Part shown: one piece after another, positions 47,935-63,567 of the stretch
Layout: each line of letters starts with the position of its first letter
How positions within the stretch are numbered: the first letter of the stretch is position 1
From: Lates calcarifer
Lineage: Eukaryota; Chordata; Actinopteri; Centropomidae
NCBI RefSeq assembly: GCF_001640805.2
Contig: NC_066835.1
Location: forward strand, 23,404,672 to 23,468,671
Reading direction: 5' to 3'
Length of the DNA: 64,000 nt
Made by a program: the position numbers and the translations under genes
The notes under the pieces: generated by a model
Databases searched by the model: none
What the model saw: the letters and a program-made list of their open reading frames with translations, nothing else
What the model was told of the DNA's origin: nothing

Positions 47935-50635
47935 TGTAATGAAAGCAGGTAGAATGGCTTCTGTCCCTGGAGATCCCCTCACACACACACACACATACCC
48001 ACACTGTGATAATGGTGGTGGGGGGACAGTAGGGGGTTTTGGGGGTGGGGGGTGGGGAGTGGTATTTGAGTATCAAAGCCTCTTCTGTCTGAAAACGTCT
48101 TTCTGTGTAAACGGAGAGTCGACTGAACGGCTGAAGAAGCTTTTTAAAGCAGCGCTGCTTCATTCAGGCGACGCTGCAGCTTTGAAACACTGTAAGGTCA
48201 GATTTACATGTTTATAGACCTTCCATCCATTAATCAGTCCATCCATCCTTTCATCCATCCATTCTTCCATCCTCTGTCTGTCAGAGGGTCCCACAAGAGG
48301 AAGGACAGACCTGAAACAGAGGACAAAATAACTCAACATCTCTGAACACAATGTAAACTGAAAACAGCTGCAATATATGTGAAGTATTTACTGTTACTGT
48401 TGCAGTGTTGACAACATGATGCAGGAAGTAGATATAGAAAAAAAAGACGTTGATACAGTAGATACAATAGAGAAGGAAATAGATACAGTAGATACTGAGG
48501 TTGGAAAGATACCCAGGAATCTCCATCAAGTTTATAAGCTGGTGGTCTCTAACGTCTGACTCTAGCTGTTGGTCTCTAACATCTGATTCCAGCTGTTGGT
48601 CTCTAACGTCTGACTCCAGCTGTCACCAGATGAATAATTAATGTGTTAATAGTTATTACGTCCTTCAGTAAAGATCTCTGTTCCTTGTCGTGTTTTGCTG
48701 ACCTCAGATCTGTTGTTTGCTCAAGGTTGAGCTGATGTGTCACATGACCAGTGGAGATGACCTTATAAGGACATGGCCTCTGAGATGTTTTCATTAAAGT
48801 GAAGAATTCTGACTGTTATTAGTTTTCTGGATTCCTGTGAAGTGAACTGATCTTTAAGTTTAGCCAGTGAAGGTTCGGCTGGACGGTGGCAAGCTGGTGC
48901 GTCTGCCAGCAGAGTAATAAGTCTCATCTCTCAGATCTCCATCAGCAGGATGAATTACAGACATACCAGACAGGATCACCGTATGAAACTGATCCAGGAT
49001 CAGCTGATATGAAACTGGAGCACACTGTGTCTGTCTACATCAGCTCATCCAGTCTGAAACAACTCAGGTCCAAAACATTGAACTAAATACTGATGAGGTC
49101 TCACAGCTCAGACACAGTCAGTGTGAAGGGGAACTCCACTTAATAACTGCTACAACACAGGTTCATTCAGACACATTTAACCTCCTGCACACTGATTTTA
49201 CAGTTTAAAGTAAGAAAACTTCTGCTTCATTTTACTGCTGCTTTAAACCTGAGTCTGTTTGAGGTGAACCAGGTTAACAACAGCTTTTGACCAGGTTGAT
49301 TTTACAGACACATTTGACTGGACGCAGTTTACCTTTAATTCACTGTTAGAGAAAATCATTTAGTCAGTGTCTGTTGAACCTGAACTCTGTACTGTAGATA
49401 TTGTATATTTCTTTCAGAATAAAACATTTGTGAAAATTTTAAATCCTGTCTCGGTCTCATACTTGCTCCAAGCTCCAGACTTCAGTCATCTGTTCTGTGA
49501 TGTGTTTGCTGTCCTCAGGTCTGTGAGGCTGCTGCAGCACCAGAGTCCTGAACCCTGAACCAGGATTGGAGAGTCATGGAGGTAACTTCAGGTATAACTC
49601 TGGGTCTTCAGGATTCAGGTAAATCACCATGGTAACTGATGCTGAACACATGACCTGCTTCGGGTTAACTTCAGAGGATCAGATCAAACTACTGACCAAT
49701 CAGATTGCTGCAAAACTACAGTCATCATGCCTACAGGATCCTGACAGGGACAATAGAGTTAACAATAAAGTGACAGATAATAAAGATCAATAGATATTTT
49801 TATAGATCAGTGAATGTCTTTTCTGTTTGTGTCCACTCTGGTTTTAAAACAGACTGAATAAATTCAGAATAACTATTGTAGCTTCATTTGAACAGAGTTA
49901 CTTTACTCTGATTCACTGCAGCTCAGAATAACATGAGGAGAAATAAAAACTAAACCCTCTGATGTCTGTGATCAGAAACATGATCCACACACTGATCAAT
50001 ATTTCCAATCATTAGAAATGATTGATCTGATCAGACATGAACTCTGTCTCAGTCTGACGTTACTTTACTTTTATCTTCATTACCTGTTCACAACAGTTTG
50101 TTCATCATCAGAGAAAAGAACAAAAACACTCCTGTACTTCTTTATAGTACATCCTGAGCCTGTCTTTAATTATTGGAAATTATTATTTCTTTTGGCTGTT
50201 TCTATAAACAAATAAACCTGCAGGTGTCAGTATTTCTTCTCATATCATATTAAGTACTTAATTCATGGTTCTGATGGTGTTGCTGTAATTAAAAACTCTG
50301 CTTCTTTCATATGAATGCACTCATAGATCAGGAAATCCTGGGTTGGCTTACTGAGCTGATCAAGATCATCATGTGACCGTCTATAGATATATAATAAATA
50401 ATAACATTTATATTCACATGAAATATTCACTCAGGATCCACGTTGTAAAAAACAACCTTCACCTGTCTGACTACAGACCATGTGAATTATTAAACCTTCA
50501 TATTTATAAACCTATGTCAAAATATTATTATTAGCATTATTGTTATTATGGGTTTAACCCAGATCAGTTTTCTTCTCATCAGATATATCAGTCACTTTTA
50601 TATCAGTATAACTGAGTGTCATTTAGACTTAGACT
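47051..50635. other. Intergenic stretch without recognised gene
   Basis: No gene recognised. It contains a telomere-like TTAGGGTTAGGGTTAGGGTA run (47358-47378), a (CATC/CCAT)n patch (48222-48275), and a strong G-run tract (48014-48058, five or more GGGG-class runs). Small ORFs over microsatellites are not genes. Confidence 0.5.
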
Positions 50636-50935
50636 TAGAGACTTAGGCTTGACTTTATTAATCCCTTTGGGATGACTCCCTCAGGGAAATTAAATTTCCA
50701 GCAGCTTATAAGGAAAGAAGCAGCACACAGGACAGTTTGCAAACGATAACAACAACTGCTTGCAAACAGGTATAAAAATAGGATAAAGAAAAATAAACAA
50801 TAAACTCTTAAATAAACAGTAAACTCTTAATATATACAAAATGTAGACAGAATAAAATAAGGATGAAATAATATGAATATAGAGAACAATTATTGCACTG
50901 TGGCAGTGAATGAGGTTATTGCACACAAAAGAAGA
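50636..50935 (-). mobile_element. L2/CR1-type LINE 3' end
   Basis: The minus strand ends CTTATAAGCTGCTGGAAATT...TTCCCTGAGGGAGTCATCCC...AATAAAGTCAAGCCTAAGTC, with a (CTAAGT)n-like tail. The same family lies at 59230-59696 on the plus strand and as short tails at 20.1-20.3 kb. Only the 3' UTR is left. Confidence 0.65.
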
Positions 50936-51761
50936 GTGTCCAGGTCTGTGTGTGAATGAATGAGTTTGAGCTGTTGATCGATGAGATTCAGCTTCATCAG
51001 TCTAGTTAGCTTTAGTTTATTTGAGTTTTAACCTCCCCCCCAAAAAAGAACCAACTCTGAGAGTAGAGAGATGATGATGGTTGTTACTGACAGATTCACA
51101 ACTCCACCTGCTGGATGTTTACAGGTATTACACTGTGTACTACTACTAGCACCACTAGCACTAGTACTATTACTACTGCAACACCACTGATATACTGTGA
51201 AGAACAGCAGTAAACTGTTGTCATATGTAGGACATTTTGATTCTTACCAGGTGCCACTTTTTGTGATTCTTTTTTTACACCATATAAAATATAATCTGAA
51301 GAATCTACCAGAGAGTTTTAAAGTTGAATGAACTTTGTAAGATGTTTTTTTAAAGCAAATGTTAAAATATCTTAAAGTACTTTCTAAGTTATGTTTAGCT
51401 GCCATCACTAACAGTTTATAAGAATATGTTAAATTAAAATAACTTTATTTCAGATTCACTGATGTACATGTACATCAACACATTAGGACATTTTAACAAG
51501 TAAACGGTGTTCGTGTTTATGATGTTTGTAATATTAAATTAAGAAAAATCTTAACGGAGTTTGGTGGAGCAGCAGATATGATGACATCTTATTAGTTATT
51601 GACCGTCAGCTGATAAAAGAAGTGATCGATACAGTAATACTGTCCGGTGACGTAACAGCGTAACTGAGGACTATCTATAATCGGTATATTGATCAGTGGT
51701 GTTCATAAACCAGATTAATCTCCAAAAAGACCTATTTTTTCCTGTCGCTTCTCCTGTTTAC

Positions 51762-51855
51762 ACCGCCGCCATCTTGTGCCTGATGAGGCGCAGAAATGTG
51801 ACGTAGGCACAACCGGAAACTACTTCAGAGCGTACGCGTCCGGTCTGCAGACACC
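51762..51855 (+). promoter_or_regulatory. rnmt: RNMT promoter and noncoding exon 1
   Basis: A CpG-rich, TATA-less segment carries GCCGCCATCTTG (YY1-like, 51765-51776), TGACGTA (CRE-like, 51799-51805) and ACCGGAAAC (ETS-like, 51812-51820). A donor ACACC/GTGAGT at 51855 fits a noncoding first exon spliced to the acceptor at 52573, five bases before the ATG. Promoter elements of this type are typical of housekeeping genes. Confidence 0.6.
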
Positions 51856-52578
51856 GTGAGTTCATTGTTTTTTTTCCAGCTTTTAAAGTAATTTTAACGT
51901 TAACGGGCAGTTCGCTGTTTATTCCCTGTCAGGTTTCAACCGGTTTAAATCCTGTACGTGTTTCCGGTTGGTTCCGGTTTATCTCAGACTGAAAACAGCT
52001 GTTTTATTTAACTGTTGGACCCGTTAGCATGCTAACGTTAGCGGCGGAAACGGAGTAAAAACAGTAGAAACATCAGAGCAGCTCAGTGAAGATTTAACTA
52101 AAGTTTCCTCTGTTAGTGACACCAGTCCTGTCCAGTCCACCTCCCAGTATGAGACCAGTCAGACCAGTTCAGTCTGTCTGATCCTCCAACACTGCGTCTA
52201 CTTCCTGTTGATGTTTGAGACAGAAATCTGATCATCACTTCGTGCCTCTATTAGTTTATAAATCTATAATCAATAATATGTTTGATCAGCAACCGGTTTG
52301 ACAAATATTACAAATTATGACAAATTTATGTTATGACCTTTGTCGGGGTCGAGACCCTCAGATTAGACATTGTGTTCAGAGACGAATTTACAGATGAACA
52401 ACATGAAAACATTCAAATCAAACATTATTTATTTAAACGTGTTTAAAAGTGTTAAACCTTATGTATATACACCAGTGTTAAACTTTATTTATATACATCA
52501 GCGTTAAACTTTATTTATATGCACCAGTGTCACAAACCTCTCTCCTTACTCCTGTTTAACTGTGTGTTTCCAGTGAAG

Positions 52579-56036
<3,458 letters not shown>

Positions 56037-56129
56037 CTCACCTGCTCACCTGTTCTTCCTCCAGCCTGTGTTTGTACAGTGTTTACCTGTTTGAAAATCT
56101 GTTTTTGTTTAACTATGAACTTGGGTTTG

Positions 56130-57300
56130 TTGAACTGAATTAAAACTAAATTGAAAGTCAATTGCTGTTGTTTTGTGTCTTTGTGTTCATCAGAGCAAAC
56201 AGTGTGTGGCTCAAATGGTCTTTGAACATGAATGTGGGACGTCAGCGAGCAGCTGACGAAGTGCCCCCCCCCTCATATCCTATCCTGTAACAGTTTTCAT
56301 GTGATGGCCCTGGGTCCAGCTCTTTGTTCTGTGTCTGTGTTTTTTTGTTGCAGGTTGTGTGTTGAGCTGAAGAAGCATGATCAGAAGCTGGAATACCTGC
56401 CAGGTGAGTTTGAACCCTGCCTCAGCTGTCTACAGTCACTGCTGATGTCATCACTGAGTATGATCTCCAACCTCTGAAGTCACATCTCACATTTACAGGT
56501 GAGATGTGACTTCTGCTCTATATCAGACGAGAGAGACAACAGGAAGTGATTTAACAAAGGGAACTTCCTGTTTACCATCCTGTAATTTACTGTTTTCTAA
56601 ATTATTGTTGTAGTTTGCTCTGCTGGGTTTGATCAACTGATCAATCAATAATCTGTCAAATGTTTTTTAAAAGTGTTTAAAGGAGCTACTGCTTTCTGCT
56701 TTAACAGTTTTCAGATTCAAACATTTATAAACATTTCAGTCGATTTAAAAACTTAAAGTGCTGATGCTGCTGCTGATGTTTCATTACCTTCACACAGACA
56801 CGGGTTCTCATCTATCAGCTGCTGAAGTTCAGACTGATCCAGGTGCTAACGTTACCTGTGGCTGCTGTGAGGGACATGGCTTTTTATAAAAGTTATTCTA
56901 ATAATAAAAAACTTTATTTATAAAGCACATTTATTAACAATATTACAAAGTATTTTATTGAAAGAAATTACACTAGACAAATAAAATGAGAATAAGACCA
57001 AAGAACATGATATTAATTATTAATCTGTGCTGAGATGAACCAGTCAGGTCCTGTCTGACTCTCAGCCTATCAAACTACAAGCTACCTGTTTACTGTATCT
57101 ACATCCCCAGCTGAGCCCCCACCTCCACCCTCCAGTCCAGCACATTCACGTGGTGCCAGGAAATAACTGAACAGGTTCAGGTGCAGGAATAAGACCGAAA
57201 TGAAATGAACAGCGGCTTCATCGTTTCCTGCAGGAAACAGCTCCAAGAGTCGATCACAGATCAATAAGGCTCAAGACATTTCAGCCATAGGAAGTTTGTG
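56130..57300. other. Between RNMT and the next promoter
   Basis: ATTAAA near 56139 may end RNMT. An exon-like segment at 56354-56403 (TTGTTGCAG acceptor, GTGAGT donor) reads LCVELKKHDQKLEYLP on the plus strand but links to nothing in frame that I can identify. The rest shows no gene. Confidence 0.4.
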
Positions 57301-57345
57301 TTTTTTTACAACTCTCCGTGGACGCATCATAACGCTACAGGTGCG

Positions 57346-57486
57346 TGACGTCAGGCGCCAAACGCGTTAATTGGTCGCGTGGAGGCCACTTCGAGTTCAA
57401 AATGCTGCGGCGGAACAGGCTGAGTCCAGACGGAACGAGGCGAAGGATGAAGACACCGGGTCCAGCTCCGCTCACAAAACTCCCAT
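57346..57486 (+). promoter_or_regulatory. CpG-rich promoter with E2F/CRE/CHR-like sites and short first coding exon
   Basis: TGACGTCA (57346-57353), GGCGCCAAA (E2F-like, 57354-57362), a reversed CCAAT near 57370 and TTCAAA (CHR-like, 57395-57400) precede an ATG at 57402. The exon (57402-57486) reads MLRRNRLSPDGTRRRMKTPG then PAPLTKLP, with a good donor CAT/GTGAGT. Such site sets mark cell-cycle genes. I do not recognise the protein. Joining it to the next good acceptor (58159) would create a stop (T+AA), so the true second exon is unknown. Confidence 0.45.
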
Positions 57487-58158
57487 GTGAGTCCGCCACG
57501 TTAATGTCACGTTAGGTGTGTGAGCGCGTGTTGGTGTCTTGTTAAACCGTGAGTGTGTGTTTTTAAACTGTAACAGCAGAGACTCAGACTGAGCCTCTGT
57601 TGGCTTCATTAGCTCTGGCTCTGATTCACCTGGAGAAAGTGATGATGGTAAAAACAGGTCTGTTTCACCTGTGCACGTGCAGGAGCAGCAGCTTCAGGTG
57701 AACGAGGTTCAGCGGCTCCATGTTTCTGCTCTGACTCTGTCTGTGATAAGGGATGTCAGTTATTGATTGATTGATTTGGGTTTATGTTGCTGCTCTGACA
57801 TCAGTGTGATCATCTCCTGATGGTTTCCCGCGCTGTGGCTGACGGTCTGTGAGCAGCGCTCACCTGTTAACATGGCCGCCGGCCGCCACGCAGACACTGT
57901 GTGTGGCCTAAAGCACTTGGTGTGATGTGTTGATGGAGCTTTAACAGAGTGAACAGACTCCGTGTCAGAGCAGTGAGGAATGAATTCTCTGCTGCTGTTG
58001 ATCAGCAGCTGATTGACAGACGAGGTTTTCACTCTGTTGTTCACAAACTCAGTTTGACTTTTCAAAGAGAAGAAATGAGCAAACTGCCGCTGCAGGACCA
58101 GGAAACATCAGAGGTTTGAGACCAGACTCACATTCATGTTTTTCTTTTTAATGAACAG

Positions 58159-58231
58159 AACTGGAAAAGAAAAGAGATGCTGAGATAAACTCGTCCAACT
58201 TCAGGAGGAACTTTAAACCTCACACAGGAAG
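58159..58231 (+). other. Putative internal exon of an unidentified gene
   Basis: The acceptor AATGAACAG and donor AAG/GTAAGA frame 73 nt. One reading is open: LEKKRDAEINSSNFRRNFKP then HTG. It is basic and lysine/arginine-rich, like the upstream first exon, but its phase does not fit that exon. Confidence 0.35.
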
Positions 58232-58441
58232 GTAAGACACACCTGGAAGCTAGCTGTTAGTCACCAGTTAGCATAGCATTAACATGAATGTCATTTGAAG
58301 TGGTCAGTGTGAGCACAGAGCTGTAATATCCAGCTTATTAGTCTGTATATAATCTCTCTAACACCACAAAGAGAATTTAAAGGTGATGAAATGATCAAAC
58401 TGTCAGAGACTTCAGACTTTACTCACTAACTTATCTCTTCT

Positions 58442-59175
58442 TTTTCTTCCAGGTAGATCTACGAACCAGTAAGTCTCATTTTTCTTTTTATTCTGTGTTG
58501 AAGGTGTCATGGCCACCGTGTCATGACTGACTGTTTAAACAGCTTCAGATGTTTGTGTTGTGTCATTGTTCGGCTGCTGTATTGTTACTGTTGTTTTCTG
58601 ACAACATGTCTTCCCTCTGTCCAACATGGCCGCCCGTTCATTATTTTTTGTCTTCCTTCTGTGAGGAACAGCTGAGCTGTTCACTGTGTCGGACAGATGT
58701 CCTCAACACAATCAGCGCATGTAGTGGTCTTGTGGTGTTTGGACAGTGAGTTTATTCAGAGGACTGCAGAATGTTTGGAAGCTTTGGGAAAGATTCAGTT
58801 TCTTTGTGTGTGCACTAAAGAAAAGACTGACTGTTCAGTTTGATCTGTTCATGATGGTGAGACCAGGAAGAATCAGGTGTTGAATCAGAGCTGGATTGAT
58901 GTAGTTCAGAGTGTGAACAGACTGAGACAGGAGGGTTTTTATCTTCACTGATGTGATGATAAAGGCAGGAATGTGAAGTATTTGTGATGTTGTGTTAAAG
59001 TCAGAGTCTCTGTAAGCAGCCTGTTGACTGTATGTTTATTGAAGCGGTGTTGTCATGGCCGCTGAGCTGTTACTGTTTTTCTGTCTGATCAGCTTGGATC
59101 AATATCTCTGCACTAACTTTTCCTTTTCAGGTGAATCTACAGTCGGTGAGTCTCATTTTCTCTTTAACTCTGTTG
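58442..59175 (+). repeat. Two related micro-exon-like cassettes
   Basis: At 58453 a CAG acceptor, GTAGATCTACGAACCA and a GTAAGTCTCATTTT donor; at 59131 a CAG acceptor, GTGAATCTACAGTCG and a GTGAGTCTCATTTT donor. Each is preceded by a pyrimidine tract, and a TTGAAGGTGTCATGGCCRC-like motif lies nearby (58498 and 59039). They look like duplicated 15-16-nt exon cassettes. Confidence 0.4.
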
Positions 59176-59229
59176 TGGTGTTGGAGGCTGCTGTGCTGCT
59201 CATCTCTCTCTGTACCTCGGACCAACAGG

Positions 59230-59696
59230 CTTAAGAACTCCTTTGTTCATTATGCCATCATGCTCTACAACTCCTCACTTGGGGGGAGGAGGAGATAGAG
59301 TTCAGAGGACAGAAGGGAAGGAGTAGTAGCCACTTAATGTGCAATAACCCACCCGGACACTCAATAACCTTATCCTCTGCCACAGTGCATTAATTTTATT
59401 TAACCACAGGCCATATACAGTTCTCCATATTTATTTATCCTATCTCATTCTTATTTTATTCTATTTATAGTTTGTATATTTAGTTAAGAGTTTACAGTGT
59501 ATTTTTTTTTATCCTATTAAGAGTTTACTGTTTTATTTCTTTATCTATTCTCTATACCTGTTTGCAAGCAGTTGCTGTTGTTCTTTGCAAACTGTCCTGT
59601 GTGCTGTTTCTGTCCATATAAGCTGCTGGAAACTTAATTTCCCTGAGGGAGTCATCCCAAGGGATCACTAAAGTCTAGTCTAAGTCTAACACTGCA
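59230..59696 (+). mobile_element. L2/CR1-type LINE 3' end
   Basis: Plus-strand copy of the family at 50636-50935. Shared blocks include TGTTTGCAAGCAGTTG, GCAAACTGTCCTGTGTGCTG and CTTAATTTCCCTGAGGGAGT, with an AAGTCTAGTCTAAGTCT tail. A short upstream part (TTAAGAACTCCTTTGTTCAT) may be the end of the coding region. Confidence 0.65.
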
Positions 59697-60368
59697 TCTA
59701 AACATTACTGAGAATTAAACTCATGTTTGTTTTCTTCAGTAGAAATGAAACTGAAAAATTCCTTATGACTCATAACAGTATCTGTTGTCATAATCTTGAT
59801 ATTTAAATGTGTTTCAGATCATTCAGTCCTACTCTAGACTTGTTCTATTTAGACTTGTGTAAAAAAACAAAACCTGAGGTTGTGTCTGTTTAACTGTAAC
59901 TCTGAGTAGAAAACTCCTCGATGCATCATCACAAACACATTTCCACCATGTTGTTACAGTTGATCATTTTCACTGTTTAGAACTAAAGTGTAGAAACCTA
60001 TGAATGAGGTTTTTAACCAGATGTGACCTTTGATAGAAACTGTCAGCTAACATGATAAATAACATGAACTCCTGTTCCAGTGATAAACAGCAGCTGCAGA
60101 AAGAGACATGAGCTGTGTCCAGAAACATCAGCTGACAGCTTGGGTTAGAATGAAAGCTCAGTGTTACTGTGATTAAAACTAACAGATTGTTTACTGCTGC
60201 ACAAGTTAACACACTGCTGTGTTCATTTATTGTATCTGTAGCAGAAAATTACAAAAACAACAATGTCACAACATGTTAATCCAAAGCCATCAGTCTGTCA
60301 CTCATTCACAAACTGAAACTCAAACACACAACTGTCAACAGTTTTCAGCTACAAATCATCAGGTTTGC

Positions 60369-60369
<1 letters not shown>

Positions 60370-60418
<49 letters not shown>
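60370..60418. repeat. Poly(T) tract
   Basis: About 48 consecutive T. A second T run lies at 63538-63562. Phe-rich ORFs across them are artefacts. Confidence 0.95.
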
Positions 60419-60419
<1 letters not shown>

Positions 60420-63240
60420 TTTTGGGCCACAGCGCCATCTCCTGTCTATCCTATCCTACTCTTTGTGTTGGCCATCGAGCCGATCTAACGATCTATCCAC
60501 TTCCTCATTCATCCAACATGAAGAAAGTTTGTCCCCTGTTCATCTGTCCCTTTTAAACATCAGACTTTTAGATCTACAAAGTGCTGTTTCTATTTTATTT
60601 GTGCTGGGGGTTGTTTTTAATACAGATAACCAAATGAGTCTCAGTCAGTCCTGCTGTCTTCTGTCCATTTGCTTAAATTCTGTGTATTGAACCTGTGTCT
60701 GCAGTAAGAAAAATACTGTTTTTGTTTGGATCTGCTGAGCCAGTCCTGGTGAGACCAGGAAGAAGCAGGTGTTGGGTCAGAGCTTGACTGATGGGGTTCA
60801 GAGTCTGAACAGATGGTTTCAGGACTCTGGAGGAGCAGACAGGGTTTATATTCAGTGAGCACAGATGGTTCACTGGTCTTTAAATCATTAGCTATGAATC
60901 AGGTGAGACAGGCATGAGATCCAGTGTAAATGATTTGATGGAGCTTTAGCTGATGATGATGACAGGAATGTTTTAGTGATGTGGTGTAAATGAAGGTTGT
61001 ATTAACAGTCAGTCTCATCGGTCTGTGGTCAATTGTGTATTGAAGGTGTCTTTGCTGTAACAAACCCTGAGCTCATCTTTCTCTTCGTCTCTTGTTTGTT
61101 CATCTTTTTCCTGGCTGCCATCACTCACAGCAGCACCTGTCTGCCTCGGTTTGTTTCAGCAGTCTCTGTGGCTACAAACCTAACCCTTTCCTTCGTAATG
61201 GGTTTACTACTAATAAACTTTATTATATAGAGCTTCAAATCAGTTATAAAGTGTTTTACAGTAGTAAACTAAACAAACCGCCAGTGTTCTAATTTGTGCT
61301 GTGGTTTTTCATTGTTCCTGGATTCATCCAAGTTCCATTTGTCTCTTTGTCTGTGTTCAAGGCTTTAGCTCTATGTACCAGCTAACATTCACATTCAGCC
61401 CACCAGAGTATTCAAGTCAGGCACATTGATAGTCAGGGTTTCTATGATTACTGTCTGTGTGATTGGTTTGAGACAGTGTAGTAGCTCCTTGCTCAGCTCA
61501 TACTCTGAAAGTTAGGTAATGTCCAGATCACATCAGTTATCGTTCATATTTGGTAAAAGCTTTTAATCTGAAGGTAGCTGCTTATTGTCATTGCTCCTGG
61601 TTGATAAATGTGGTGTTTGCTGTGATTTATGCAGCGTAGTTTGTGTTGCAGGATAATTTAACTTTTGATGTGAGATTCTAGATTCATTAATAACACCTCA
61701 GAAAAAGATCAGTCCTGTTTTCTCAGCATAGATGGATCAGTCCAGAGAGTTGGCAGCATTGTCCTCAGGTCTCATTTTCTCTCCAGGTTTCCTTTCAACA
61801 TTCACTGCTGCTGTTGACACATCTGTAAACGATCTGTTTCCTGATTAAACATGTTTGTATATGTTTGAGATTTGGCCATAGACAATTGACAAAGCAGATG
61901 ACTTGAGATGTTTGACTTTGATTTGTCAAAGTGCTTCAACAGACTTGTCTTCACTCTGTCCACATGTCAACAAGTTGCTGTTGACACATGTGGTCGACAG
62001 GACGTCTGAAGAAGTAGTTCTGAGACACAATAACCTGGTAATGTCAGATTCAGATCTTAAGTTCTCTGTGTGCACATATCGTGACAGTCAGTGGTATTTG
62101 TACCAAACCTTTCCACATTTTTCTAATGTGGCTAATCAGAACCAGGATTCGATGAACCAGGACTTGTTAACATGACAGAGAACAAGGTCAAATGAGTCGA
62201 CTCGCATCATAAGAAGGCAAGGCTTTTCTCCTTCCCCTTCTTCTCTGTGTGTGAGGAAGTCCACACTGTCAGTACAGTTATTCAGTTTTTAGAGGAAAAA
62301 GGAAAAACCCTAGTTCTTCTAGTCCACGTACAGATCATGGACTCTACTGAGTTGTGCGCCATAGTTGTGCTGTTTCCAAAACCAGACAAGGATCCATCTG
62401 ATGTTGTGAATCAGCCGACTGTGGTATGCTGTTATGATCTTAGTGTTTTAGGGACAGATTTGGTGATGTAGATCAAACTGTAGCTTTAAATTCAGTCCAA
62501 ACATTGGTGACTCAGTCAGGACATGTCCACACACAGAACTTAAGATCTGACTCTGACATTGCTGGGTTACAGAGTCTCTGAACTACTTCTGTAGACGAGC
62601 TGTTCAATCACATCAGAAGTCAGATGTGTAGACAGAGACTTGTAAACACTGTGTTGATTAATCTGTTTTTAATCATTTGGGTGAATCTGGTTCAAACATT
62701 TCAGGTTGTCGCTTTATCAGTGGTCTGTTGCCTCATCTTACCAAACACATATGTCATGCTGAATCAGTTAATGGGTCTTTTACAGATCTGCCAGCAGCAG
62801 TGAATGTTGTTAGGCCACCTGAAGAGAAATGACTCCTGGAGACAGTGAGGTTGGATTGTTTGTTGTGCAGCCAAACCAGGGTTAATGCAGAGAGAGGAAC
62901 TTGAGGGAGGCTACCTCTGTTTTATGACAGTCAACACAGCCTGAATACAGACAGTTTGTCTCTTTGTCTGTCTCTGTATCTGTGGGGTGTTCAGGGTCAG
63001 GTAAACCGCCTAAATGGCTACATTAAGTCTGGTATCTTGACAGTCGGGGTTTCTGTGATGATTTCTGGGGAAACTCTGTCCATCTGAGATTGGTTTGAGA
63101 CTGCTGGTTAGTTTTCTCTTTGTTGACCTTCATCTCTGATAAATGAATCTGAATGTTCAGCTGCTCCTGATGATAAATGTGCTGTTTGATGTGATTTGAC
63201 CAACATAGTTAGTGTTGATATGTTTTCCTCATCATTAGGT

Positions 63241-63535
63241 TATAGTTGATCTGAGATCACGTCAGAATTGATGCAAAGTACATTTGTCCATATTTTAAAT
63301 ATATTATCTGTAGAGTATTTGTTCCCTTGTTACTCCTCAGCTGTCTGGCCTGCTCTTATGTTATTGATTAGTTCTAGATGGCTGTTTTTAAATTATAGAG
63401 CCTACCTATCTCTAATCCTCTAAGTCGGTAGTTTTGCCTGGTTCCAGCATTCCATCATCAGATGGTAGAGGTACGTGGATAGGCTAGGTATAGATAGATT
63501 TGAGATCCTTTATATTCATTCATTCATTCTTTATG

Positions 63536-63567
<32 letters not shown>

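Larger units (their letters stand above)
58740..63240. repeat. Diverged dispersed/tandem repeat region
   Basis: Segments resemble each other at a distance: 58850-59050 with 60750-61050 (shared GTGAGACCAGGAAGAA...CAGGTGTTG...GTTCAGAGT...GAACAGA...GACAGGAATGT). Also 61430-61670 with 63030-63230 (shared AGTCGGGGTTTCTRTGAT...TTGGTTTGAGAC...CTCCTG.TGATAAATGTG.TGTTTG.TGTGATTT). No gene recognised inside. Confidence 0.45.
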
